Shown here: piece by piece, positions 14,568 to 22,100 of the stretch
Position numbering within the stretch: position 1 is the first letter of the stretch
Layout of the letters: each line of letters opens with the position of its first letter
Source: a virus
Direction: 5' to 3' (one strand)
IMG/VR virus record: IMGVR_UViG_3300046811_000149
Span: 1-41,717 of that record
Length of the DNA: 41,717 bases
Program-made: the position numbers and the translations under genes
The notes under the pieces: generated by a model
Seen by the model: only the letters and a program-made list of their open reading frames with translations
Database searches by the model: none
What the model was told of the DNA's origin: nothing

Positions 14568-16690
14568 GCACACCTGACCCGTTCGGCGCCCCTGGCCGCG
14601 TGCCCGATCGCGGCGATGACCCGTTCGGCGTACCGTCCGACTCCGGCCGGGCGATCCGCACCGGCGACTCCGAAGATCGGGCGGAGGTTCCCCGCGACCA
14701 GTGGGGGCGCTACCGGATGCCGCACCAGGACGGGTCCCGCCCCGCGGCGAACAAAGGATTCACCAGAGTCAGCACCACGAAAGCGGCTCTGAGCAACACG
14801 ATTGGGATCCAGAAGTGGTCCGGCCGTCGGATCGTCGAAGGTATCGCCTTGGATCCGGCTGTCACCGATGCCGCCCGGACCGCCGCGGCGATGCCTGAGG
14901 GCAAGGAGAAAGAGCAGGCGTTCGGCCGGATCGCCGAGAGTGCTTTCAAGATCGGCGGTGGCAAGGAACGTAGCGGTCTGGGCACCGAGTTCCATGAACT
15001 CGCCGAGCTGAAGTGGCGCGGCGAGCTGAACTATGAGGCGGTCGACCCGAAGTGGAATGCCGACCTGGCCGCGCTGGACCAGCTGCTCACCGAGCACGAC
15101 GTCACCCCGTTACCGCAGTTCCTCGAGCGCCAGGTGCTCTGCCCCTACAACCAGGCCGGCACGTTCGATCTGATGGCCCGGGTCTGGAACCCTCTCACCG
15201 AGGAATACGAACTGCTGATGGGCGACGTCAAGACGGGGCGCTCGCTCGACCTGGGCTGGCTGGAGATTCTCATCCAGCTGTGGAACTACGCCAACGCCTA
15301 CGCTCTCTGGACCACGACCAAGATCGTGCGCGGCGATCCGAAAGACGCCACCAAGATCACGGACATTGAGGGTTTCTACGAAGACATGCCGCGCGAGCTG
15401 CGCACCGACAAGGCATTCATCCTGCACGTCCCGCTCGACGGCACTGCCACGCTCTACTTCCTCGACCTGTCCGGCATCGAGCGCTGGGTGCGGGCGGCGG
15501 TGGAAGCCAAACGTGCCAACGCCGAAGCCACGACCAAGATCACGATGGCCGGTCAGGTGAAGCCGGACGCGTTCCTCAGCAACTGGGCCGAGCGCGGTCA
15601 GCTACCGGCGGTGGCTCAGAACACGCTGGATCTCGCCAACGTGCCGAACCCGCCGATCAGCGTGCTGGCCGACGCGATCACCCAGGGCCTCACGATCGAG
15701 ACGCACACCCGCACACCGCAGATGCTGGCCGACGCCGCCAAGGCCGACGAACGGCGAGCGGTGGCCGCCCAGGTGCTGGGCCAGGTCGCAGCCGACACGG
15801 GGCAGACGGTCGAGCAGCTGGCCGACGCGATCGATCCGCCCAGCTACGCCCAGGGTGCGCCCGAGCTCTCCCCCGGCCGGTCGGTTCCGGCGCCCGTGGT
15901 CGAGCGCGACCCGGTCACCGGCCGGAAAAAGCGGACGTGCGGGCACTGCCACAAGCCGGGCCACACCCAGAAGAACTGCCCAGAGAACCCGGCCTCGGCC
16001 AAGTACGCAGGCACGGTGCGGACCACCCAGGACGCCGATGGTGTGCCCGTAGTGATCGCAGTTCCGGCCGGCGATCCGGCGCCGGAGAACAACTGCAACT
16101 GCCAGCAGGATGACGACTGGCACCCGTACGTGCACGGGATGTGCAATCCGGCCGGGCCCCGGGCTGCCGATCAGGCGGACGGCGACGACGCACCGGCTCC
16201 GCCGGTGGAGGATCGCTCCGGTCAGCCGTTCTGCACCCTGAGCCACGCGTGCCAGTGGACCAGCAGCCACCAGGCCGCCCCCGGCCAGTGGGTGTGCTCG
16301 GTCAGCGGCAAGCCGGGCCGGGCGGCCTGGGAGCGCGGCCAGACCGCCGTCACCCAGGAAGCGCCGTTCTACGGTGCGCCCCAGGCTGAGCACGGGATCC
16401 CTTCGGCCCCTGGAGCGTTCGGGTTCGATGCTGACCAGGCGATCCAGCAGCTACCGGGGATGCCGGGCGGTCCGGCGCTGACGCCGGAGAACGCTCACGT
16501 CCTGGCCACCGACGCCCTGATTCCTCCGCTCGCATCCTGGCCGCCGCCCAGCCTGCTGGAGCTGATCGCCTTGGCCCCGACGCAGTCCGCCGTCCTGGCG
16601 CTGCGGCAGGAACACCTCACCGCCGGCACCTGGACGCCTGAGCACGATGCCGCCGGGATGGCCCGGTACCAGACGCTGGCGCCGCAGTGA
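14564..16690 (+). CDS. Cas4/RecB-like PD-(D/E)XK exonuclease with a CCHC zinc knuckle
   Basis: 708 aa. Nuclease core: 'GTEFHELAELKWRG' with H144, 'AGTFDLMARV' with D202, and 'LLMGDVKTG' with D221 and K223, the order H...D...DxK seen in RecB/Cas4 nucleases. Probably processes DNA ends for recombination or replication. The C-terminal half has a perfect CX2CX4HX4C zinc knuckle (residues 459-472, 'CGHCHKPGHTQKNC'), then further Cys-rich segments ('NNCNCQQDDDWH', 'CTLSHACQW'), then Pro/Ala-rich sequence. Both termini are low complexity. No Cas4 four-Cys iron-sulfur cluster is obvious, so a RecB-type nuclease is the cautious name. Confidence 0.82.
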   Translation: MSTPDPFGAPGRVPDRGDDPFGVPSDSGRAIRTGDSEDRAEVPRDQWGRYRMPHQDGSRPAANKGFTRVSTTKAALSNTIGIQKWSGRRIVEGIALDPAVTDAARTAAAMPEGKEKEQAFGRIAESAFKIGGGKERSGLGTEFHELAELKWRGELNYEAVDPKWNADLAALDQLLTEHDVTPLPQFLERQVLCPYNQAGTFDLMARVWNPLTEEYELLMGDVKTGRSLDLGWLEILIQLWNYANAYALWTTTKIVRGDPKDATKITDIEGFYEDMPRELRTDKAFILHVPLDGTATLYFLDLSGIERWVRAAVEAKRANAEATTKITMAGQVKPDAFLSNWAERGQLPAVAQNTLDLANVPNPPISVLADAITQGLTIETHTRTPQMLADAAKADERRAVAAQVLGQVAADTGQTVEQLADAIDPPSYAQGAPELSPGRSVPAPVVERDPVTGRKKRTCGHCHKPGHTQKNCPENPASAKYAGTVRTTQDADGVPVVIAVPAGDPAPENNCNCQQDDDWHPYVHGMCNPAGPRAADQADGDDAPAPPVEDRSGQPFCTLSHACQWTSSHQAAPGQWVCSVSGKPGRAAWERGQTAVTQEAPFYGAPQAEHGIPSAPGAFGFDADQAIQQLPGMPGGPALTPENAHVLATDALIPPLASWPPPSLLELIALAPTQSAVLALRQEHLTAGTWTPEHDAAGMARYQTLAPQ

Positions 16691-16845
16691 GCGCCGTCGT
16701 GGTCACCTGGTACGAACAGGGCTGGACCGTTGACGGACCGGTCCGTTGTGAAGCCGAGTTCCCCGCAAGGGAGCAGGCCGACCAGTTCGCTGACCAGCTG
16801 CTGAAACAGGGTTTCACGGTCACGCTCAGAGCGGCCAAGCCGTGA
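16687..16845 (+). CDS. 52-aa protein with N-terminal TWYxxG motif
   Basis: GTG start overlapping the exonuclease stop; stop overlapping the next GTG. Begins MSAVVVTWYEQGW; then a helix 'AREQADQFADQLLKQGF' and a beta strand. The next gene opens in the same way, and the 56-aa gene at 18863 is similar, so these look like small paralogues. Unknown function. Confidence 0.75.
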   Translation: MSAVVVTWYEQGWTVDGPVRCEAEFPAREQADQFADQLLKQGFTVTLRAAKP

Positions 16846-17009
16846 CCGTCATCCGGGCGACCTGGTACGACCTGGGGATCAAGCGTCGTGAGGCGCTGTT
16901 CAGCTCACGCGAGGTCGCGGCACAGTACACAGGCCGGCACTGGAAACCCGGCACCGGCGGTGTGATCCAGTTCCAGGAACTCGAGGTGATCGATAATGCC
17001 GAAACGTGA
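16842..17009 (+). CDS. 55-aa protein, TWYxxG paralogue
   Basis: GTG start in a GTGA overlap. Begins MTVIRATWYDLGIKRRE and contains 'SSREVAAQYTGRHW'. Same strand-helix-strand outline as its upstream neighbour. Ends 14 nt inside the following membrane peptide gene. Unknown function. Confidence 0.72.
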   Translation: MTVIRATWYDLGIKRREALFSSREVAAQYTGRHWKPGTGGVIQFQELEVIDNAET

Positions 17010-17094
17010 GCGGTACCTGCTGTTCGGCCTCGGCCTGTTCTACGTCGCCGCGGCTATTGGCCTCGGCCTCTCCCTGCACCACCTACTGAAATGA
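16996..17094 (+). CDS. 32-aa single-pass membrane peptide
   Basis: MPKRERYLLFGLGL then FYVAAAIGLGLSLHHLLK: a basic N-terminus and one hydrophobic segment. The ATG lies inside the end of the previous gene. Too short for homology arguments; supported by position in a gap-free operon and by composition. Confidence 0.55.
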   Translation: MPKRERYLLFGLGLFYVAAAIGLGLSLHHLLK

Positions 17095-17105
17095 GGAACA
17101 GAACC

Positions 17106-17846
17106 ATGACCATGAAATCCAAGATCCTCAGTGTCGTCGCCGTCCTGGCGATCCTGCTCGGCGTCGGCGCTGGTGTCGGTGTCGCCGCCACGGCCACCCC
17201 GGCCGGTACCGGCGTCCAGCCGGACGGCTCGGTGATCGTGTGCTTGCACAACAAGACGCACATCTACCATTCGCTGGTCACCGGTACGAAATGCGTGACC
17301 GGCTACACCAAGATCACGATGGCCAAGCAGGGTCTGCGCGGCTGGGCCGGCCCCAAGGGTGACACGGGAGCCCGGGGCCCGGCCGGCCCCGCGGCGGTGC
17401 TGACCTACGGCGTGGCCCGGGTGCACGTGGCTCGCGGCTCGAGCCCGGCCTCGGTCTGGGCCACCTATTCCACCAGCCTCGGCTCACCGGTCGGCGACAC
17501 CGCCGGTGGAACGTTCCGGTTCACCTGCTCGGCGGCCAACGCACCGTGCACGATCAGTGTCAGCGCTTCCTCGACGGGCGCCGGTACCGCGGTCTACCCG
17601 CGCATCGACGTCACCAGAGCCGCCCTGGACAACGACACCGAGACCAACTGCGAGTACGCGGACGGCGTCGACAACGACGGCGCGAGCGCCGCGCTGACCA
17701 CCGCCGACACCACGCTGAAGCTCGGCGTCGGCTCGACACAGTCCTGTGGCGACCAGCAGACAAGCACCCCCAGCGCGGTGGTCAGCTCGATCAGCGTGCC
17801 GTCCGGCTACTACGACGTCGCCAGCACGTTCACCTTCAGCTCCTGA
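17106..17846 (+). CDS. Secreted collagen-like protein
   Basis: 246 aa from the ATG at 17106, with AGGAACAG upstream. Signal peptide: KSK then a hydrophobic core (residues 7-22) and a likely AxA-type cleavage site near 'GVAATATP'. Residues 76-96 are seven Gly-X-Y triplets ('GPKGDTGARGPAGPA'). The remainder is beta-rich with six Cys and a repeated 'DTETNCEYADGVDNDG' acidic region. It is expressed with replication genes rather than with tail genes, so it may act at the host envelope (for example superinfection exclusion) rather than as a fibre; that is inference. Confidence 0.75.
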   Translation: MTMKSKILSVVAVLAILLGVGAGVGVAATATPAGTGVQPDGSVIVCLHNKTHIYHSLVTGTKCVTGYTKITMAKQGLRGWAGPKGDTGARGPAGPAAVLTYGVARVHVARGSSPASVWATYSTSLGSPVGDTAGGTFRFTCSAANAPCTISVSASSTGAGTAVYPRIDVTRAALDNDTETNCEYADGVDNDGASAALTTADTTLKLGVGSTQSCGDQQTSTPSAVVSSISVPSGYYDVASTFTFSS

Positions 17847-17909
17847 AACTGTCGGACCCTTCCTCTAGGGTCAGGCTCGACCACGAACCACCAACAGAAA
17901 GGCCTTATC

Positions 17910-18863
17910 GTGACCCAGAATCCCTACCCTGGTCCCCCGCCCGGATACCCGCAGCAGCCCCAGAGCGACCCGCGGGCAGCCGGACCGCAGGGTTACCCGC
18001 AGCAGGGCGTCTACCCGGGCGGCCAGCCCGATCCCGGTTACGCGCCCCAGGGTTACCCCCCGGCCGACGTCAACGGCCAGCCGTTCCAGCCCCCGGCCGG
18101 GCCGAACCCGTTCAGCCAGGCCGGGCCCGCCGGTGCTCCCCCGGCCCCGGGCCAGGGCGACCCGTTCGGCGCCCCCGGTGCTCCCACGGGCGGGGGCGGC
18201 GATCAGCCGGCGCTCCACCAGCTCGGCGGTCGGCTGCTGCTGATCCGGCCGCTGACCTACAATCCGACCGGCCAGAAGCCGCACCCCTCGAACCCGGCTG
18301 CCGGGCCGAGCGCCCTGGTCACGGCCGAGCTGATCGTCTGCGATGGCGAGGCCATCGCCGGGAATATCAACGGGGAGACCGACCAGTTCACCCCGTTCGC
18401 CGCGGGACCCAAGCAGGTGCCGTTCTACTGCGGCTCGATGTACATCTCCGGCGCGGTGCTGCCCGGTCAGCTCGAGGGGTACGTCTCCGGCCGCGGGTTC
18501 TGCCTGGCCCGGCTGGTCAAGGGCACTCCCGGCAAGGCCGGCAAGCCGCCGTGGATCCTGGCCGACCCGACCGAGGCGGACAAGGTCATCGGCCGGGCGA
18601 TCCACGCTCAGTGGGATCAGATCAAGTCGGCCGGCCAGCAGGCCCGGCCGGACCAGTTCGGTCCGCCCCAGGGTCAGCAGGCGTACGCCCAGCCACAGAC
18701 CGTTCCGGCCTCGGTGCAGCAGTACCAACCGGCACCGCCGCAGCAGTACCAGCCGCCGGCGCCCTACCCGCAGCCTCCGGCGCCGCCGGTCCAGCCGTGG
18801 CCGGTTCAGTACCCGCCCCAGAGCTACCCGCAGCCGGCGGCCCCGGCCGGTCCGCCGTACTGA
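17910..18863 (+). CDS. Proline-rich protein with a central domain; candidate ssDNA-binding protein
   Basis: 317 aa. Residues 1-105 and 250-317 are Pro/Gln/Gly/Tyr-rich. The centre ('LGGRLLLIRPLTYNPT', 'ALVTAELIVCDGEAIAG', 'GYVSGRGFCLARLVKG') looks like an OB-type beta barrel. Low-complexity tails plus an OB fold, next to an exonuclease and helicase, suggest single-strand binding, but this is inference. GTG start; the leader has CACCAACA (17889-17896) and AGAAAGG. Confidence 0.6.
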   Translation: MTQNPYPGPPPGYPQQPQSDPRAAGPQGYPQQGVYPGGQPDPGYAPQGYPPADVNGQPFQPPAGPNPFSQAGPAGAPPAPGQGDPFGAPGAPTGGGGDQPALHQLGGRLLLIRPLTYNPTGQKPHPSNPAAGPSALVTAELIVCDGEAIAGNINGETDQFTPFAAGPKQVPFYCGSMYISGAVLPGQLEGYVSGRGFCLARLVKGTPGKAGKPPWILADPTEADKVIGRAIHAQWDQIKSAGQQARPDQFGPPQGQQAYAQPQTVPASVQQYQPAPPQQYQPPAPYPQPPAPPVQPWPVQYPPQSYPQPAAPAGPPY

Positions 18864-19033
18864 TGGCTGCCATCTGGTACATGCTCTGGGTGAGTGTGGA
18901 ACGGGCTCCGGGTTCCCAGGCCGTTGACGATGCCTGGGAACCGCGCGGCGGCGAGGTAGCGGCCCGGGTGTCCGATGCTGTGGCGCTGCGCGACCTGGGA
19001 CAAGACTGGATCGTGACGAAGGTAGGGGCCTGA
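18863..19033 (+). CDS. 56-aa protein related in outline to the TWYxxG small proteins
   Basis: TGATG overlap at both ends. Begins MAAIWYMLWVSVERAPG and ends 'ALRDLGQDWIVTKVGA'. A strand-helix-strand outline like the 52- and 55-aa proteins. Unknown function. Confidence 0.7.
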   Translation: MAAIWYMLWVSVERAPGSQAVDDAWEPRGGEVAARVSDAVALRDLGQDWIVTKVGA

Positions 19034-19227
19034 TGGTGATCGGTGTGCGACGTCTGGCCGAGCTCGCGATCGAGCGGGTGCGGGTGATGGAACGGCTCCA
19101 GGCGATCGACGACGAAGCAGCCGAGCTGGTGGAGCCGGTCCGCAAGGCACTCGCCGGAGCCGTCATGGAAGCGGCCGAAGCAGAGGAACGGCTCCTGTCG
19201 ACCTGGGGTCACATACTGCCGAAGTAA
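19033..19227 (+). CDS. 64-aa helical protein
   Basis: Begins MVIGVRRLAELAIERVR; nearly all predicted helix with Glu/Ala/Arg heptads ('KALAGAVMEAAEAEERLL'), probably a coiled coil. Last gene before a strong terminator. Unknown function. Confidence 0.75.
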   Translation: MVIGVRRLAELAIERVRVMERLQAIDDEAAELVEPVRKALAGAVMEAAEAEERLLSTWGHILPK

Positions 19228-19240
19228 CCGCCTCACCGAG

Positions 19241-19277
19241 CAGGCCCGGATCCGATACCGGATCCGGGCCTGTCTCT
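19241..19277 (+). terminator. Rho-independent-like terminator, 13-bp stem
   Basis: CAGGCCCGGATCC and GGATCCGGGCCTG are perfectly complementary around a GATACC loop, followed by TCTCT. It closes the exonuclease-to-64-aa block directly before the next operator-promoter. Confidence 0.8.
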
Positions 19278-19315
19278 ACTTGACTTAACTTGTCCCAACG
19301 TGAGATGGTCCTCCT
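19278..19315 (+). promoter_or_regulatory. Operator and leaderless promoter of the 70-aa gene
   Basis: ACTTGAC (19278-19284) and ACTTGTC (19288-19294), 10 bp apart. TTGACT (19280-19285), 18-bp spacer, GATGGT (19304-19309), six bases, ATG at 19316. With the A as +1 the boxes are at the standard -36 and -12 positions. There is no Shine-Dalgarno sequence. Confidence 0.65.
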
Positions 19316-19528
19316 ATGACAACGAAGCAGAGCGCAGCGACCACCATCCCGGTCACCGAACTGAAAGCGGGTGACCGCATCGCGGGAGCGACCGTGATCG
19401 CCGTGGCGATCAGCAAGTCGGGCAAGACGGTGAAGATCACCATCCCGTCCTCGAGCGCTCCCGGTGAGCTGCTCACGTTCAGCCAGTCCGCCAACACCCG
19501 CATCGCGATTTTCCCGAAGGGCCTCTGA
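19316..19528 (+). CDS. 70-aa small beta protein, 'LxxGDxI' family, leaderless
   Basis: MTTKQSAATTIPVTELKAGD then 'IAGATVIAVAISKSGKTVKI': a small beta-barrel-like protein. Two paralogues are in the window: the next gene (79 aa) and the minus-strand 79-aa gene at 34593, which also starts MTT-x-QS and is also predicted leaderless. Function unknown; nucleic-acid binding would suit the fold but is not shown. Confidence 0.75.
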   Translation: MTTKQSAATTIPVTELKAGDRIAGATVIAVAISKSGKTVKITIPSSSAPGELLTFSQSANTRIAIFPKGL

Positions 19529-19529
19529 T

Positions 19530-19769
19530 ATGCGCACCGTCAGCATCCCGGTCACCGACCTTCAGCTCGGTGACACCCTGAACCAGGCCATCGTGATCAA
19601 GATCAAGGACAACGGCGACATCCGGACCGCGACCGTACAGCGTGCGGGCGGAAGTGTCACCGACTGGGCGTACCAGATGGAGTCCAGCGTGCTGGTCGCC
19701 GCTCCCCGGGGGACCGAGCTGAGCGTCTGCGACGTCCACGGCCTGGCCGCCTGCCCCCTGCCCCACTAG
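19530..19769 (+). CDS. 79-aa paralogue of the preceding beta protein
   Basis: Begins MRTVSIPVTDLQLGDTLNQA, matching the IPVTELKAGD segment of the upstream gene. One base separates the two. The C-terminus ends 'CDVHGLAACPLPH', a Cys-His tail absent from the 70-aa copy. The stop overlaps the methyltransferase GTG (TAGTG). Unknown function. Confidence 0.75.
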   Translation: MRTVSIPVTDLQLGDTLNQAIVIKIKDNGDIRTATVQRAGGSVTDWAYQMESSVLVAAPRGTELSVCDVHGLAACPLPH

Positions 19770-21070
19770 TGATCGCGCTCGACCTGTTCGCGGGTACCGG
19801 GTGGGGCGTGGCCTGCCAGCGTCTGGGCCTCACCGAGCACGGCGGCGAGATCATGCCCGAGGCGGTGGCGTCACGCTGGCTGAACGGGATGCTGACGCCC
19901 TACGGCGACGTCTCGGCGATCACGATCGAGCAGGTCGCCGCCTACCCGCTGCACATCGCATCGCCCCCGTGCCAGACGTTCAGCATCGCGGGCAAGGGAG
20001 CGGGACGGGAAGCGCTGGAACGGGTGCTGCAAGGCGTCCAGGCGCTGGCCTGCGGCTGGCCCTGGCATCCCACCGACGGTGACCCACGGACATGGCTGGT
20101 GCTGGAGCCGTTGCGCCTGGCGCTCGGAGCCCGGCCGATGCACATCGTCTGGGAGCAGGTACCAGGCGTACTGCCAGTTTGGGAAGCATGCGCTGATGTC
20201 TTACGGACGCACGGGTATTCGGTCTGGACGGGGAATCTTCAGGCGGAGCAGTACGGCGTTCCCCAGACCCGTAAGCGGGCTCTGTTCATCGCCCGACGGG
20301 ACGGAAAAGCCGCGGCGCCCCCGGTCCCGACGCACAGCCGCTACTACCCGCGGGATCCGTCCCGGCTGGACCAGGGCGTCAAGCCCTGGGTGTCGATGGC
20401 GGAAGCGCTGGGATGGGGCGTGACCGGCCGACCGTCGTTCACCGTCACCGGTGGCGGCTCGGCCACGGGCGGAGCGGAGCCGTTCGGTAACGCCGCCAGG
20501 CAATCACTGCTGGCCTACCGCAACGACAACCAGGCACACACCGCCGAGCGCCCAGCGCCTACGGTCCACTTCGGCGCCCGATCCAACACGGTCGACTGGG
20601 TGTATCGGTCCAGTGTCCAGCCGAACCGGACCGAGCGCCCGATCGACGTTCCCGCCCCCACTGTCCTGTTCGGCAACGATGCCGCCTCGGTCCACTGGGT
20701 GCAGCGATCGAACTATTCCAGCCGGGGAGGCAGTGACCAGTCCACACCTTCCCCGATCGAGGGATCGCCACCGCTGGGCAAGCGCGAGCTGCACCAGCCG
20801 AGCGCGACCGTGACCGCCAAGGTGGGGCACTGGGTGCAGCGACCGGCGACCACCGTCCTGGGTGACCCCCGGATCGCCGCCCCCGGTCACCACGATCGCC
20901 AGATGAACAACTCGACAAGGGTCACGGTCCAGGAGGCGGCGATCCTACAGACCTACCCGGCTGGCTTCCGGTTCGCCGGCAAGTCCGGTGCGCAGTACCA
21001 GCAGGTAGGCAACGCGGTACCTCCGCTGCTGGCTGAGGCGGTACTGATGTCTCTACTTGACTTAACTTGA
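19769..21070 (+). CDS. DNA C5-cytosine methyltransferase
   Basis: 433 aa. Motif I 'LDLFAGTGWG' (4-13), motif IV with catalytic Cys 'ASPPCQTFS', a motif VI variant 'WEQVPGV' (usually ENV), motif VIII 'QYGVPQTRKRALFIA' and motif X 'QVGNAVPP'. The long target-recognition region has three related blocks, 'RPAPTVHFG...VDWVYRSS', 'VPAPTVLFG...VHWVQRSN' and 'QPSATV...GHWVQRP'. Likely protects phage DNA from host restriction, with the Dam-like enzyme. The next operator-promoter lies within its last codons. Confidence 0.92.
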   Translation: MIALDLFAGTGWGVACQRLGLTEHGGEIMPEAVASRWLNGMLTPYGDVSAITIEQVAAYPLHIASPPCQTFSIAGKGAGREALERVLQGVQALACGWPWHPTDGDPRTWLVLEPLRLALGARPMHIVWEQVPGVLPVWEACADVLRTHGYSVWTGNLQAEQYGVPQTRKRALFIARRDGKAAAPPVPTHSRYYPRDPSRLDQGVKPWVSMAEALGWGVTGRPSFTVTGGGSATGGAEPFGNAARQSLLAYRNDNQAHTAERPAPTVHFGARSNTVDWVYRSSVQPNRTERPIDVPAPTVLFGNDAASVHWVQRSNYSSRGGSDQSTPSPIEGSPPLGKRELHQPSATVTAKVGHWVQRPATTVLGDPRIAAPGHHDRQMNNSTRVTVQEAAILQTYPAGFRFAGKSGAQYQQVGNAVPPLLAEAVLMSLLDLT

Positions 21071-21092
21071 CCGGCGGGAGGAGACTGAGGTC
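21055..21092 (+). promoter_or_regulatory. Operator and predicted leaderless promoter inside the methyltransferase 3' end
   Basis: ACTTGAC at 21055-21061 and again at 21065-21071. TTGACT (21057-21062), 18-bp spacer, GAGACT (21081-21086), six bases, ATG at 21093: the same geometry as at 19316, 34832 and 11870. Here a GGGAGGAG also precedes the ATG, so leadered translation is possible from upstream transcripts. Confidence 0.6.
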
Positions 21093-21443
21093 ATGACCAC
21101 ACCAACACTGTTCCTCCTCGCGCTGGCCGCGCTGCTGTGGCTCGGCCACGACATCTGGGCCGGCATCCAGAACACGCTCAGCCGCTACCGGTCCGGCACC
21201 GGCGCCCGACACCGTAAGCCCGGACTGGCGCTGCCCTGGCGTCGCTACCGGGCCCCCGCGTTCCCGCCCCGTCAGCGGCTCCACCCGCAGACGGGCCCGA
21301 TCGTGATCCCCCGCTGGGACGTCGGCCCCGGCTCGACCTACTTCACCCCGGTCACGCATGCCGACCGGCTCCAGGCGATCGACCTGAGCGCGCTGCGCCA
21401 GCTCGCCGCCGCCCCACTGGTCCCGCTGGCGGTGGCGGCATGA
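21093..21443 (+). CDS. 116-aa membrane protein
   Basis: N-terminal hydrophobic segment 'TLFLLALAALLWLGHDIWAG' (residues 5-24), then a basic Pro/Arg-rich soluble part, so type N-in or signal-anchor. First gene of a run of small, coupled, mainly membrane proteins. Unknown function. Confidence 0.75.
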   Translation: MTTPTLFLLALAALLWLGHDIWAGIQNTLSRYRSGTGARHRKPGLALPWRRYRAPAFPPRQRLHPQTGPIVIPRWDVGPGSTYFTPVTHADRLQAIDLSALRQLAAAPLVPLAVAA

Positions 21444-21694
21444 TCGAGCGCCGCTGGGCCCGTGATTTCGATCGCCACTCCGACCAGGCCCTGAGCGTGT
21501 TCGACGACACCCAGCCTCTGCCGCTGTACGGCGCCCTGCTGGCGGGGCCTGCCAGCGAGCTGGACGCCGTGCCGATGCCCGCCGACCGCAGGCCCCCGCC
21601 GTTCTGGGCTCCGGCGCTGCCCTACCTGGCCGGAGCCGGGGCGCTCGCGCTGCTTCAGCTGGCGGCAGGGCTGCTCTGGTGGTGGTCGCTGTGA
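21440..21694 (+). CDS. 84-aa tail-anchored membrane protein
   Basis: Soluble N-terminus (MIERRWARDFDRHSDQALSV) and one C-terminal hydrophobic segment 'LPYLAGAGALALLQLAAGLL' ending WWWSL. ATGA overlap upstream, TGATG downstream. Possibly a partner of the preceding membrane protein. Unknown function. Confidence 0.75.
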   Translation: MIERRWARDFDRHSDQALSVFDDTQPLPLYGALLAGPASELDAVPMPADRRPPPFWAPALPYLAGAGALALLQLAAGLLWWWSL

Positions 21695-21867
21695 TGGCGA
21701 ATGAGGGTCTGATGGCCCTGCTTGAGATGAAGAGCTACGGGGCGATCGAAAACGAACTGGTCAATGCCAGTTCGGCGGAGTTGTACCAGCTCTGGCAGGA
21801 CGCTGCCTATCTGAAGGAACGCGCCCGGTTCCTGCTGGCTGATCGGCACTCGGTGATTCTGCCGTGA
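21694..21867 (+). CDS. 57-aa helical protein
   Basis: ATG at 21694 in a TGATG overlap; a GTG one codon earlier is an alternative. MANEGLMALLEMKSYGAIEN, then a helix 'SAELYQLWQDAAYLKERA'. GTGA overlap with the next gene. Unknown function. Confidence 0.7.
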   Translation: MANEGLMALLEMKSYGAIENELVNASSAELYQLWQDAAYLKERARFLLADRHSVILP

Positions 21868-22100
21868 CCGCATCGGCACCGGAGCTGGCGATGGATCGGC
21901 GGGGCAAGTGGACACCGTCCAGCCTGCGCAAGCACTACCAATTCACGGTGAGCCGGTTGCCCGGACGGGACAGGCAGGCGTTCGCCTACGACGTGCTGTC
22001 TCAGATCTGCTTGGACGACGAAAGCGGCAGCTGGACTGCTGCCCAGCGGCGGGCAGTCGCGCTGGGCCTGAAACTCGGTATGAATGAGGGGATCCGATGA
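21864..22100 (+). CDS. 78-aa protein of unknown function
   Basis: GTG start overlapping the upstream stop. Basic N-terminus (MDRRGKWTPSSLRKHYQF) and helical remainder ('DRQAFAYDVLSQICLDDE', 'AAQRRAVALGLKLG'). ATGA overlap downstream. Possibly DNA-binding by charge only. Confidence 0.72.
   Translation: MTASAPELAMDRRGKWTPSSLRKHYQFTVSRLPGRDRQAFAYDVLSQICLDDESGSWTAAQRRAVALGLKLGMNEGIR

Noticed and set aside
17546-19166. Long open frames on both strands across the collagen-like and Pro-rich genes
   Set aside because: Shadows of Pro/Gly-rich codons; the real frames have coupled starts, a signal peptide and sensible composition.
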